From positions 1 through 11,895 of the forward strand of contig JAFDZJ010000433.1 of NCBI GenBank assembly GCA_018266965.1: a DNA stretch of 11,895 nt, read 5' to 3'. Positions within the stretch are counted from its first letter, which is position 1. Every line of letters starts with the position of its first letter. A program made the position numbers and the translations under genes. The notes under the pieces were generated by a model. It saw only the letters and a list, made by a program, of their open reading frames with translations. It was not told the DNA's origin and did no database searches. The DNA comes from Bacteroidota bacterium (GTDB taxonomy: Bacteria > Bacteroidota > Bacteroidia > Flavobacteriales > Weeksellaceae). This document shows, one piece after another, positions 6,636 to 11,895 of this stretch.

Positions 6636-7487
6636 ATGAGTAAAAGTATTAATGAGCTAAAATCTCTTTCCACGCAAGTAAGAAGAGATATTTTGAGAAT
6701 GGTAGCTGCGGTCAATTCGGGACATCCGGGTGGAAGCCTTGGTTGTGTAGAGTATTTTGTAGCTCTCTATGGCAAAATCATGGATTACAAATTGCCTTTC
6801 TCTATGGAAGGAAAAAATGAAGACTTGTTTTTCCTTTCCAATGGTCATATTTCTCCGGTATTCTATTCTACACTTGCCAGAAACGGATTTTTCCCAATTG
6901 AAGAACTTAATACATTCAGAAAACTAAATTCTAGATTGCAGGGACATCCAACTACTCACGAAGGTTTGCCAGGTATTCGTATTGCTTCTGGTTCATTGGG
7001 ACAAGGACTTTCTGTTGCCATTGGAACTGCTTTGGCGAAAAAAATGAATGGCGATAAGAATTTAGTTTTTACACTTCATGGTGATGGCGAATTGCAAGAA
7101 GGACAAATTTGGGAAGCCTTGATGTTTGCCGCTCATAACAAAGTGGATAATATAATTTCGACCATAGATTACAACAACAGACAAATAGATGGAGATGTGG
7201 ACGATGTACTTTCCCTAGGAGATTTGAAAGCCAAACTCGAAGCTTTTGGCTGGGAAGTTTTGGAAGAGAAAAAAGGTAATGATATGGAATCTGTAATTTC
7301 AATTCTTGAAAATGCAAAATCCAAAACAGGTCAAGGAAAACCTATTGCTATTATCTTGCATACAGAAATGGGGAATGGAGTAGATTTCATGATGGGTACT
7401 CATGCTTGGCACGGAAAAGCTCCAAATGCCGAACAACTAGCCAACGCATTGGGACAATTACAATTGGACGAAGTTTCCGATTATTAA
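6636..7487 (+). CDS. transketolase, N-terminal subunit
   Basis: This is the thiamine-diphosphate-binding half of a two-subunit transketolase (EC 2.2.1.1), which moves two-carbon ketol units between sugar phosphates in the non-oxidative pentose phosphate pathway. The 283 residues have the expected landmarks: His30 in NSGHPGGSLG (27-36), SNGHISP (68-74), QGHP with His103 (102-105), the GSLGQGLS segment (119-126), and the diphosphate/metal motif starting GDGELQEGQ (149-157) and closing with NN at 180-181. The protein ends naturally at the domain boundary where single-chain transketolases continue, and the C-terminal half follows 62 bases later, so this is a genuine split, not a frameshift. The start is the first ATG after an A-rich leader. 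The two halves must pair to form the active site. Confidence 0.93.
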   Translation: MSKSINELKSLSTQVRRDILRMVAAVNSGHPGGSLGCVEYFVALYGKIMDYKLPFSMEGKNEDLFFLSNGHISPVFYSTLARNGFFPIEELNTFRKLNSRLQGHPTTHEGLPGIRIASGSLGQGLSVAIGTALAKKMNGDKNLVFTLHGDGELQEGQIWEALMFAAHNKVDNIISTIDYNNRQIDGDVDDVLSLGDLKAKLEAFGWEVLEEKKGNDMESVISILENAKSKTGQGKPIAIILHTEMGNGVDFMMGTHAWHGKAPNAEQLANALGQLQLDEVSDY

Positions 7488-7490
7488 ATT

Positions 7491-7526
7491 TAAAATTTGA
7501 ATTTACTTTAAAAAAATCAAATTTTA
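7491..7526 (+). other. weak hairpin between transketolase genes
   Basis: TAAAATTTGA (7491-7500) and TCAAATTTTA (7517-7526) are perfect complements around a 16-nt loop, within the 62-base gap between the two subunit genes. The stem is almost all A-T, so stability is low. It could affect relative expression of the two subunits or be chance in AT-rich DNA. Confidence 0.25.
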
Positions 7527-7549
7527 TTAACCATTATTAAAAAAGAAAA

Positions 7550-8497
7550 ATGAAATATACCTATACAGAAAAAAAAGATACTAGAAGCGGATTTGGAGCG
7601 GGACTTGCCGAATTAGCAGACAAAAACCCAAATGTTGTTGCACTTTGTGCTGACCTTATTGGGTCATTGAAAATGGAAAAATTCATAGAAAAAGCTCCTG
7701 AAAGATTTGTACAAACCGGTATTGCCGAAGCCAATATGATTGGTATTGCAGCAGGATTAGCAACCGCTGGTAAAATTCCTTTCACAGGTACTTTTGCCAA
7801 CTTCTCTACTTGTAGAGTCTATGACCAAATCCGACAATCCGTTGCCTACTCTGGAAAAAATGTGAAAATTTGTGCTTCTCATGCTGGACTAACCCTGGGA
7901 GAAGATGGTGCTACCCACCAAACACTAGAAGATATTGGATTGATGAAAATGCTTCCAGGTATGGTAGTTATCAACCCTTGCGATTACAACCAAACCAAAG
8001 CTGCAACATTGGCTATTGCAGACTACGAAGGTCCCGTGTATCTTAGATTCGGAAGACCAACTGTACCAGTATTTATCCCAGAAAATATGCCTTTCGAAAT
8101 TGGAAAAGGAATATTGTTGCAAGAGGGTAAAGATGTAACTATTGTAGCTACCGGACACTTGGTTTGGGAGTCTTTGGTAGCAGCTGATTTACTGGAAAAA
8201 GAAGGGATTTCTTGCGAAGTTATCAATATACACACCATCAAACCTTTGGACGAGGAAATCATACTGAAATCAGTAGAAAAAACAGGTAAAATTGTTACCG
8301 CCGAAGAGCATAATTATTTAGGAGGTTTAGGCGAATCTATTGCTGGTATGCTAGCAAGGAAAAGACCAACTAGACAAGAATTTGTAGCGGTTAATGACAC
8401 CTTTGGGGAAAGTGCTACTCCGGACGAACTTATGAAAAAATACAAAATAGACTCTACTGCTGTGGTAGAAGCTGTGAAAAGAGTTTTGGGGAGATAA
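7550..8497 (+). CDS. transketolase, C-terminal subunit
   Basis: This is the second half of the split transketolase, supplying the pyrimidine-binding domain and the C-terminal domain (315 residues). Seen in the sequence are Asp35 in CADLIGS, the cofactor-activating glutamate Glu60 in TGIAEANMIG (56-65), His111 in CASHAGLTLGEDGATHQ with His123, the phosphate-contacting segment YLRFGRP, and the C-terminal domain (about 185-315) with the EEHNYLGGLGE region. A 1-deoxyxylulose-5-phosphate synthase or pyruvate dehydrogenase beta subunit shares this fold, but adjacency to the N-terminal transketolase half and the GEDGATHQ motif favour transketolase. It is co-transcribed with the upstream gene. The ATG follows an A-rich stretch (AAAAAAGAAAA) and two hairpins close the unit. 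Confidence 0.92.
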   Translation: MKYTYTEKKDTRSGFGAGLAELADKNPNVVALCADLIGSLKMEKFIEKAPERFVQTGIAEANMIGIAAGLATAGKIPFTGTFANFSTCRVYDQIRQSVAYSGKNVKICASHAGLTLGEDGATHQTLEDIGLMKMLPGMVVINPCDYNQTKAATLAIADYEGPVYLRFGRPTVPVFIPENMPFEIGKGILLQEGKDVTIVATGHLVWESLVAADLLEKEGISCEVINIHTIKPLDEEIILKSVEKTGKIVTAEEHNYLGGLGESIAGMLARKRPTRQEFVAVNDTFGESATPDELMKKYKIDSTAVVEAVKRVLGR

Positions 8498-8519
8498 TAC
8501 TTTTTCAAATTTATAGATA

Positions 8520-8549
8520 AAAGAGTTTTGGAATTTTCCAAGACTCTTT
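8520..8549 (+). terminator. hairpin after transketolase operon
   Basis: AAAGAGTTTTGG (8520-8531) pairs with CCAAGACTCTTT (8538-8549) with one G-U wobble and a 6-nt loop, followed by CTATTTAAATTTTT. It lies 22 bases after the stop codon. The left arm, extended to 13 bases, is an exact copy of the last codons of the gene (8477-8489). Confidence 0.6.
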
Positions 8550-8602
8550 CTATTTAAATTTTTCCATTAACTGAAAAAAAAATGACAATTATATGAAAAC
8601 TA

Positions 8603-8634
8603 AAAAAAGCTACACTTTTTAGTGTAGCTTTTTT
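8603..8634. terminator. bidirectional intrinsic terminator
   Basis: A perfect 14-bp stem (AAAAAAGCTACACT 8603-8616, loop TTTT, AGTGTAGCTTTTTT 8621-8634) with A and T runs on its two sides. It sits between the convergent transketolase operon and the cupin gene (stop 8647-8649) and can work in both directions. Confidence 0.85.
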
Positions 8635-8646
8635 GGTATTCTTACT

Positions 8647-8991
8647 TTAACTTCTGTCGTACTCGTCGTCCAATCTTACAATATCATCTTCTCCGAAATA
8701 AGTTCCTGTTTGTACTTCTATAAAGACTACAGGTTTGTCGGAAAGATTCATCATTCTATGTTTCGCTCCTAGTGGGATAAAAATACTTTCTCCATATTTC
8801 AAGGAAATTTCTTTTCCTTCCAGCACTATAGTTGCATCACCTTCTATCACTGTCCATTGCTCTTGTCTTTTGTAGTGGTACTGGTAGGATAGTTTTTGTC
8901 CAGGATTTACTTCAATTCTTTTTAGCTTGTAGTGAGGTTCATCTGCTAACACGAAATATTTTCCCCACGGTCTTTCTCCTATTTCTAACAT
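8647..8991 (-). CDS. cupin, mannose-6-phosphate isomerase type II-like
   Basis: A 114-residue single-cupin protein matching the C-terminal isomerase domain of bifunctional mannose-1-phosphate guanylyltransferase/mannose-6-phosphate isomerase enzymes, here without the nucleotidyltransferase part. Visible features are the N-terminal RPWGKY (7-12), cupin motif 1 with candidate metal ligands Gln37, His39 and Glu44 (LSYQYHYKRQEQW), motif 2 GAKHR with His78 (76-79), and a distinctive end EVQTGTYFGEDDIVRL (92-107). The usual EHW of motif 1 is EQW, so one possible metal ligand is Gln45. It may interconvert fructose-6-phosphate and mannose-6-phosphate for GDP-mannose and surface polysaccharide synthesis; a non-enzymatic or other sugar role cannot be excluded. 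It is monocistronic, with its own promoter and hairpin. Confidence 0.85.
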   Translation of the reverse strand: MLEIGERPWGKYFVLADEPHYKLKRIEVNPGQKLSYQYHYKRQEQWTVIEGDATIVLEGKEISLKYGESIFIPLGAKHRMMNLSDKPVVFIEVQTGTYFGEDDIVRLDDEYDRS

Positions 8992-9007
8992 TATATTTGA
9001 TTTTTTG

Positions 9008-9037
9008 CAAAAATAATGTTTTTTTTAAAGACTACAA
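9008..9037 (-). promoter_or_regulatory. cupin gene promoter (-33 and -7)
   Basis: On the minus strand, TTG (9037-9035) is followed after exactly 19 bases by TATTTTTG (9015-9008), the spacing and both boxes expected of a Bacteroidetes housekeeping sigma promoter (TTG-N19-TAnnTTTG). The ATG lies 16 bases downstream of the -7 box, so the leader would be very short. This is the best promoter match in the window. Confidence 0.65.
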
Positions 9038-9051
9038 CTAGTCATTTTGTT

Positions 9052-9059
9052 TAAATTTG
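9052..9059 (+). promoter_or_regulatory. gltX -7 promoter element
   Basis: TAAATTTG matches TAnnTTTG, ends 22 bases before the gltX ATG and lies back to back with the cupin promoter. No TTG stands at the ideal -33 distance. Confidence 0.5.
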
Positions 9060-9081
9060 CACTTTTAAAATTATACTTCCA

Positions 9082-10593
9082 ATGAGTAAAGTAAGAGTGC
9101 GATTTGCACCCAGTCCAACAGGACCTCTACACCTAGGCGGAGCAAGAACCGCACTTTATGATTATCTTTTTGCTAAAAATACAGGTGGAGATTTTGTCTT
9201 AAGAATAGAAGATACCGATACCACAAGATTTGTACCCGGAGCAGAAGAGTATATCATGGAAGCTCTGGAATGGTGTGGGATTGTCCCGGACGAAAGTCCA
9301 AAACACGGTGGTCCTTATGGTCCATACAGACAGAGTGAGAGAAGAGCGATATATGATCAATATACCGAAGAAATTTTGAAAACAGATTTCGCATATATTG
9401 CCTTTGATACTGCGGAAGAATTGGAATCCATCCGAAACGAATACGAAGCCAAAGGAGAAGTTTTTTCTTATGACAATAAAACAAGAGGATACCTGAAAAA
9501 TAGTATTTCGTTATCAGAAAAAGAAGTTCAGGAACTTTTAGAAAAAAAGACTCCTTTTGTGGTAAGGTTCAAAATGCCTTTTGATAGAGTCTTGAATTTG
9601 GAAGATATTATAAGAGGGAAATTCTCCGTGAACACAAATACCTTGGACGATAAAGTTTTGGTGAAAAACGATGGAATGCCAACTTATCATTTTGCCAATA
9701 TTATCGATGACCACGAAATGAAAATTTCACATGTTATCCGTGGCGAAGAATGGTTACCTTCCATGGGTTTGCATATATTACTGTATGAAGCCATGGGTTG
9801 GGAAGCACCGGAATTCGCTCACCTTTCACTTATTTTAAAACCCGAAGGTAAAGGAAAATTAAGCAAAAGAGATGGCGACAAATTTGGATTCCCGGTATTT
9901 CCATTGGATTTCAAAGATCCAATTACAGGAGTAGTTTCCAAAGGATATAGAGAGGAGGGATATTTGCCAGAAGCATTTGTGAATTTCTTGGCATTATTAG
10001 GTTGGAGTCCTGCAAATGATAAAGAAATCCTCTCATTGGAAGAAATGACCAAAGAGTTCGATCTGTACAAGGTACACAAAGCAGGTGCAAGATTTTCCAA
10101 AGAAAAAGCCGAATGGTTCAACCACCAATATCTTCAAAAGAAAACTGATGAAGAAGTGGTGGCATTATTGATAAATTCCAGACCAGAAATTGCTGATGAA
10201 AATAGAGAAAAATTATTGGCTATTGTCCGATTGATGAAAGAAAGAGCTACTTTCCCAAAAGATATTTTCGAAAGTGGAAAATTCTTTTTTGTAGCTCCAA
10301 CAACCTATGATGAAAAAGCCTCAAAAAAAGCTTGGAATGTGGATACCCCAACAATTCTTACTTCATTAATAGAGAAAATAAAAAATACAGACCCGTTTTC
10401 AGCAGAAAACATTCAAGAAAGTTTGCATCAATTATCAGAAGAACAATCCGTGGGAATGGGCAAAGTAATGATGCCACTACGATTGTCTTTGGTAGGGGAA
10501 CTCAAAGGTCCAGATGTACCAGACATGATGGAAATACTAGGAAAAGAAGAATGTATAAACAGAATTTCAAATGCTTTGAAGAATATTCAATAA
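9082..10593 (+). CDS. gltX: glutamate--tRNA ligase
   Basis: Cytoplasmic class I aminoacyl-tRNA synthetase that charges tRNA-Glu with glutamate, using ATP (EC 6.1.1.17). At 503 residues it has full family length. The Rossmann catalytic domain opens with RFAPSPTGPLHLGGART (6-22), in which HLGG is the HIGH-type ATP-binding motif. RIEDTD (41-46) binds substrate, and KLSKR (259-263) is the KMSKS-type loop. VIRGEEW (218-224) and the anticodon-binding alpha-helical domain (about 330-503) are as expected. The start is the first ATG, immediately before the conserved KVRVRFAPSP. The early HLGGARTALY and SKRDGDKFGF context favours GluRS over GlnRS. The cysteine zinc cluster of some bacterial GluRS between the catalytic halves is not seen. 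accA follows 52 bases downstream. Confidence 0.96.
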   Translation: MSKVRVRFAPSPTGPLHLGGARTALYDYLFAKNTGGDFVLRIEDTDTTRFVPGAEEYIMEALEWCGIVPDESPKHGGPYGPYRQSERRAIYDQYTEEILKTDFAYIAFDTAEELESIRNEYEAKGEVFSYDNKTRGYLKNSISLSEKEVQELLEKKTPFVVRFKMPFDRVLNLEDIIRGKFSVNTNTLDDKVLVKNDGMPTYHFANIIDDHEMKISHVIRGEEWLPSMGLHILLYEAMGWEAPEFAHLSLILKPEGKGKLSKRDGDKFGFPVFPLDFKDPITGVVSKGYREEGYLPEAFVNFLALLGWSPANDKEILSLEEMTKEFDLYKVHKAGARFSKEKAEWFNHQYLQKKTDEEVVALLINSRPEIADENREKLLAIVRLMKERATFPKDIFESGKFFFVAPTTYDEKASKKAWNVDTPTILTSLIEKIKNTDPFSAENIQESLHQLSEEQSVGMGKVMMPLRLSLVGELKGPDVPDMMEILGKEECINRISNALKNIQ

Positions 10594-10611
10594 CCTATTG
10601 ATAATTTTTTT

Positions 10612-10619
10612 TACATTTG
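10612..10619 (+). promoter_or_regulatory. accA -7 promoter element
   Basis: TACATTTG matches TAnnTTTG and ends 26 bases before the accA ATG, within the 52-base gltX-accA gap. It could give accA its own transcript in addition to read-through from gltX. No hairpin terminator separates the two genes. Confidence 0.45.
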
Positions 10620-10645
10620 AAGATTGAAAAATCAAAAAAAATAAA

Positions 10646-11602
10646 ATGGAATATTTAAGTTTTGAAAAACCAATAGAAGAGTTGATGGAGCAATACCAAA
10701 CCTGCTCTTTGGTAGGGGAAGATACAGGTGTTGATGTGAAACTTGCCTGTAGCCAAATAGAAGATAAAATTATAGAAAAGAAAAAAGAAATCTATGGAAA
10801 CCTGAGTCCTTGGGAGAGAGTACAGCTTTCTAGACATCCGGATCGTCCATATACTTTGGATTTCATACATGGTATAGTGGACAAGGATTCTTTTTTGGAA
10901 TTGCATGGAGATAGAAATTATGCCGATGATCCAGCAATGATTGGTGGAATGGCAAAAATTGACGGACAATCCGTAATGATTATAGGAACGCAAAAAGGAA
11001 GAACAACCAAAGAAAGACAACACAGAAGATTCGGAATGTCCAATCCCGAAGGTTATAGAAAAGCTTTGAGGTTGATGAAATTGGCAGAGAAATTCAATAT
11101 TCCTGTTATTTCGTTTATAGATACACCTGGAGCTTATCCTGGATTAGAAGCCGAAGAAAGAGGACAAGGAGAGGCTATTGCTAGAAATATTTTTGAGATG
11201 ACAATGCTGAAAACCCCAATTTTTTGCTATATCATTGGAGAAGGTGCAAGTGGAGGTGCTTTGGGAATAGGAGTTGGAAACAAAGTTTATATGTTGGAAA
11301 ATACTTGGTACACTGTGATTGCCCCAGAAAGCTGCTCATCGATATTATGGAGAAATTGGAATCATAAAGAAGATGCTGCAAACGCCTTGAAACTTACTCC
11401 GCAAGATGCTTTGAATGAAAAATTTATCGATGGAATTATCGAAGAACCTCTTGGAGGTGCTCATTACGAGCCAGAGGTAGCTTATGAAAATTTAAAACAA
11501 TCTATCCTACAAAACATCAAAGCTTTTTCTAAGTTTACAGGTGAAGAATTGGAAACTCAAAGGCAAGAAAAATTTATTGCCATGGGTAAATTCAAAGGAT
11601 AA
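10646..11602 (+). CDS. accA: acetyl-CoA carboxylase carboxyltransferase subunit alpha
   Basis: Alpha subunit of the carboxyltransferase half of acetyl-CoA carboxylase, which with AccD moves CO2 from biotinyl-AccB to acetyl-CoA, giving malonyl-CoA for fatty-acid synthesis. The 318-residue length is typical. It has an N-terminal helical region (1-50), SRHPDRPYTLDFI (62-74), the crotonase-fold GTQKGR (114-119), the DTPGAYPG segment (159-166) and the oxyanion-type GEGASGGALG (198-207), with HKEDAANALKLT near 240-251. The start is the first ATG of the frame, after an A-rich leader; MEYLSFEKPI agrees with the usual N-terminus of Bacteroidetes AccA as I recall it. accD is not in the window, as is common. 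A hairpin terminator follows. Confidence 0.96.
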   Translation: MEYLSFEKPIEELMEQYQTCSLVGEDTGVDVKLACSQIEDKIIEKKKEIYGNLSPWERVQLSRHPDRPYTLDFIHGIVDKDSFLELHGDRNYADDPAMIGGMAKIDGQSVMIIGTQKGRTTKERQHRRFGMSNPEGYRKALRLMKLAEKFNIPVISFIDTPGAYPGLEAEERGQGEAIARNIFEMTMLKTPIFCYIIGEGASGGALGIGVGNKVYMLENTWYTVIAPESCSSILWRNWNHKEDAANALKLTPQDALNEKFIDGIIEEPLGGAHYEPEVAYENLKQSILQNIKAFSKFTGEELETQRQEKFIAMGKFKG

Positions 11603-11621
11603 TAACTCACTAAACTACTGT

Positions 11622-11647
11622 AAAGCTGTCGATTTTTCGATGGCTTT
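11622..11647 (+). terminator. intrinsic terminator after accA
   Basis: AAAGCTGTCGA (11622-11632) pairs with TCGATGGCTTT (11637-11647) through eleven positions, two of them G-U wobbles, around a TTTT loop, followed by ATTTTT. It stands 19 bases after the accA stop and 21 bases before the next ATG. Confidence 0.75.
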
Positions 11648-11668
11648 ATTTTTCAAATCAATTTATCA

Positions 11669-11895
11669 ATGTTTTCAAAAAAAATAATTTCTGTTATTGT
11701 ATTGTTGGTATCCTTACAAATGGTGGCTCAATCTTATATCTCGGCTTACCAAAGTAGAGCCAATATGGTAAGTCAAACCAATATTAATACTTTATTGCAA
11801 GATATAGAAAATTTAGGTGTAAAAACAACTGGTTCCGTTGCCAATAGCAATGCACTACAATGGCTAAAAAACAAATATTTGTCTTTTGGTTATAC
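11669..11895 (+). CDS. secreted protein, probable M28 peptidase (5' part)
   Basis: The ATG at 11669 opens a frame that runs off the window after 75 codons. Residues 1-21 are a signal peptide (basic MFSKK, hydrophobic core, ending MVAQ). The mature start holds a helical stretch and then DIENLGVKTTGSVANSNALQ (46-65) followed by WLKNKYLSFGY. This pattern, a helix ending in a Lys-Thr-Thr-Gly turn then an Asn-Ala-Leu-x-Trp-Leu helix, resembles the N-terminal lead-in of secreted Bacteroidetes M28-family zinc aminopeptidases. The catalytic His/Asp/Glu residues lie beyond the window, so the assignment is tentative; export is well supported. The leader ATTTATCA has no Shine-Dalgarno sequence. Confidence 0.7.
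   Translation, partial: MFSKKIISVIVLLVSLQMVAQSYISAYQSRANMVSQTNINTLLQDIENLGVKTTGSVANSNALQWLKNKYLSFGY

Noticed and set aside
6636..8497. A broken single-chain transketolase
   Set aside because: The two ORFs meet at a natural domain boundary, each has its own start and the gap is 62 bases with stops in the connecting frame. Split transketolases are known.
10332..10601. 89-codon plus-strand ORF inside the 3' end of gltX
   Set aside because: A frame shadow: Arg/Asn-rich junk in the wrong frame of a complete, well-conserved gene.

Overview
The window looks like a chromosomal segment of a low-GC Flavobacteriia member, probably family Weeksellaceae (the Chryseobacterium/Elizabethkingia neighbourhood). 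The evidence is indirect but consistent: a PafA-type alkaline phosphatase whose key residues sit exactly one position off the Elizabethkingia meningoseptica enzyme as I remember it, a transketolase split into two genes, a short stand-alone phosphomannose-isomerase-like cupin, TAnnTTTG boxes (the Bacteroidetes -7 promoter element) before most genes, and A-rich leaders instead of Shine-Dalgarno sequences.

Layout. Positions 1-910 are the least ordinary part: a possible 3' gene end at the left edge, a 64-residue two-helix membrane ORF with a strong hairpin behind it, and a GC-richer stretch that reads as the decayed remnant of a small secreted-protein gene. A bidirectional hairpin at 878-908 separates this from pafA on the minus strand (911-2548). 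Divergently, 2676-4950 is a tight operon: an LptB-type lipopolysaccharide-export ATPase with a C-terminal extension of about 110 residues, an ATP:cob(I)alamin adenosyltransferase, and a thiamine pyrophosphokinase that must begin with TTG. A second bidirectional hairpin separates it from 5040-6398 (minus), an exported low-complexity protein with Tyr/Gly/Asn repeats at the N-terminus and Gly-Phe-Arg repeats at the C-terminus. Then come the two transketolase subunit genes (6636-8497), hairpins, the minus-strand cupin (8647-8991), gltX (9082-10593), accA (10646-11602), a terminator, and the 5' end of a secreted protein, probably an M28 peptidase, running off the right edge.

The genes are mostly housekeeping: central carbon metabolism (transketolase), cofactor activation (thiamine diphosphate, which transketolase itself uses, and adenosylcobalamin), tRNA charging, fatty-acid synthesis (AccA) and envelope biogenesis (LptB), with two or three secreted products (PafA, the repeat protein, the putative peptidase). 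I see no mobile element, CRISPR array, RNA gene or clear new multi-gene system. The best candidates for a second look are the LptB extension, the repeat protein with its conserved-looking core, and the decayed secreted-protein gene at 434-857.
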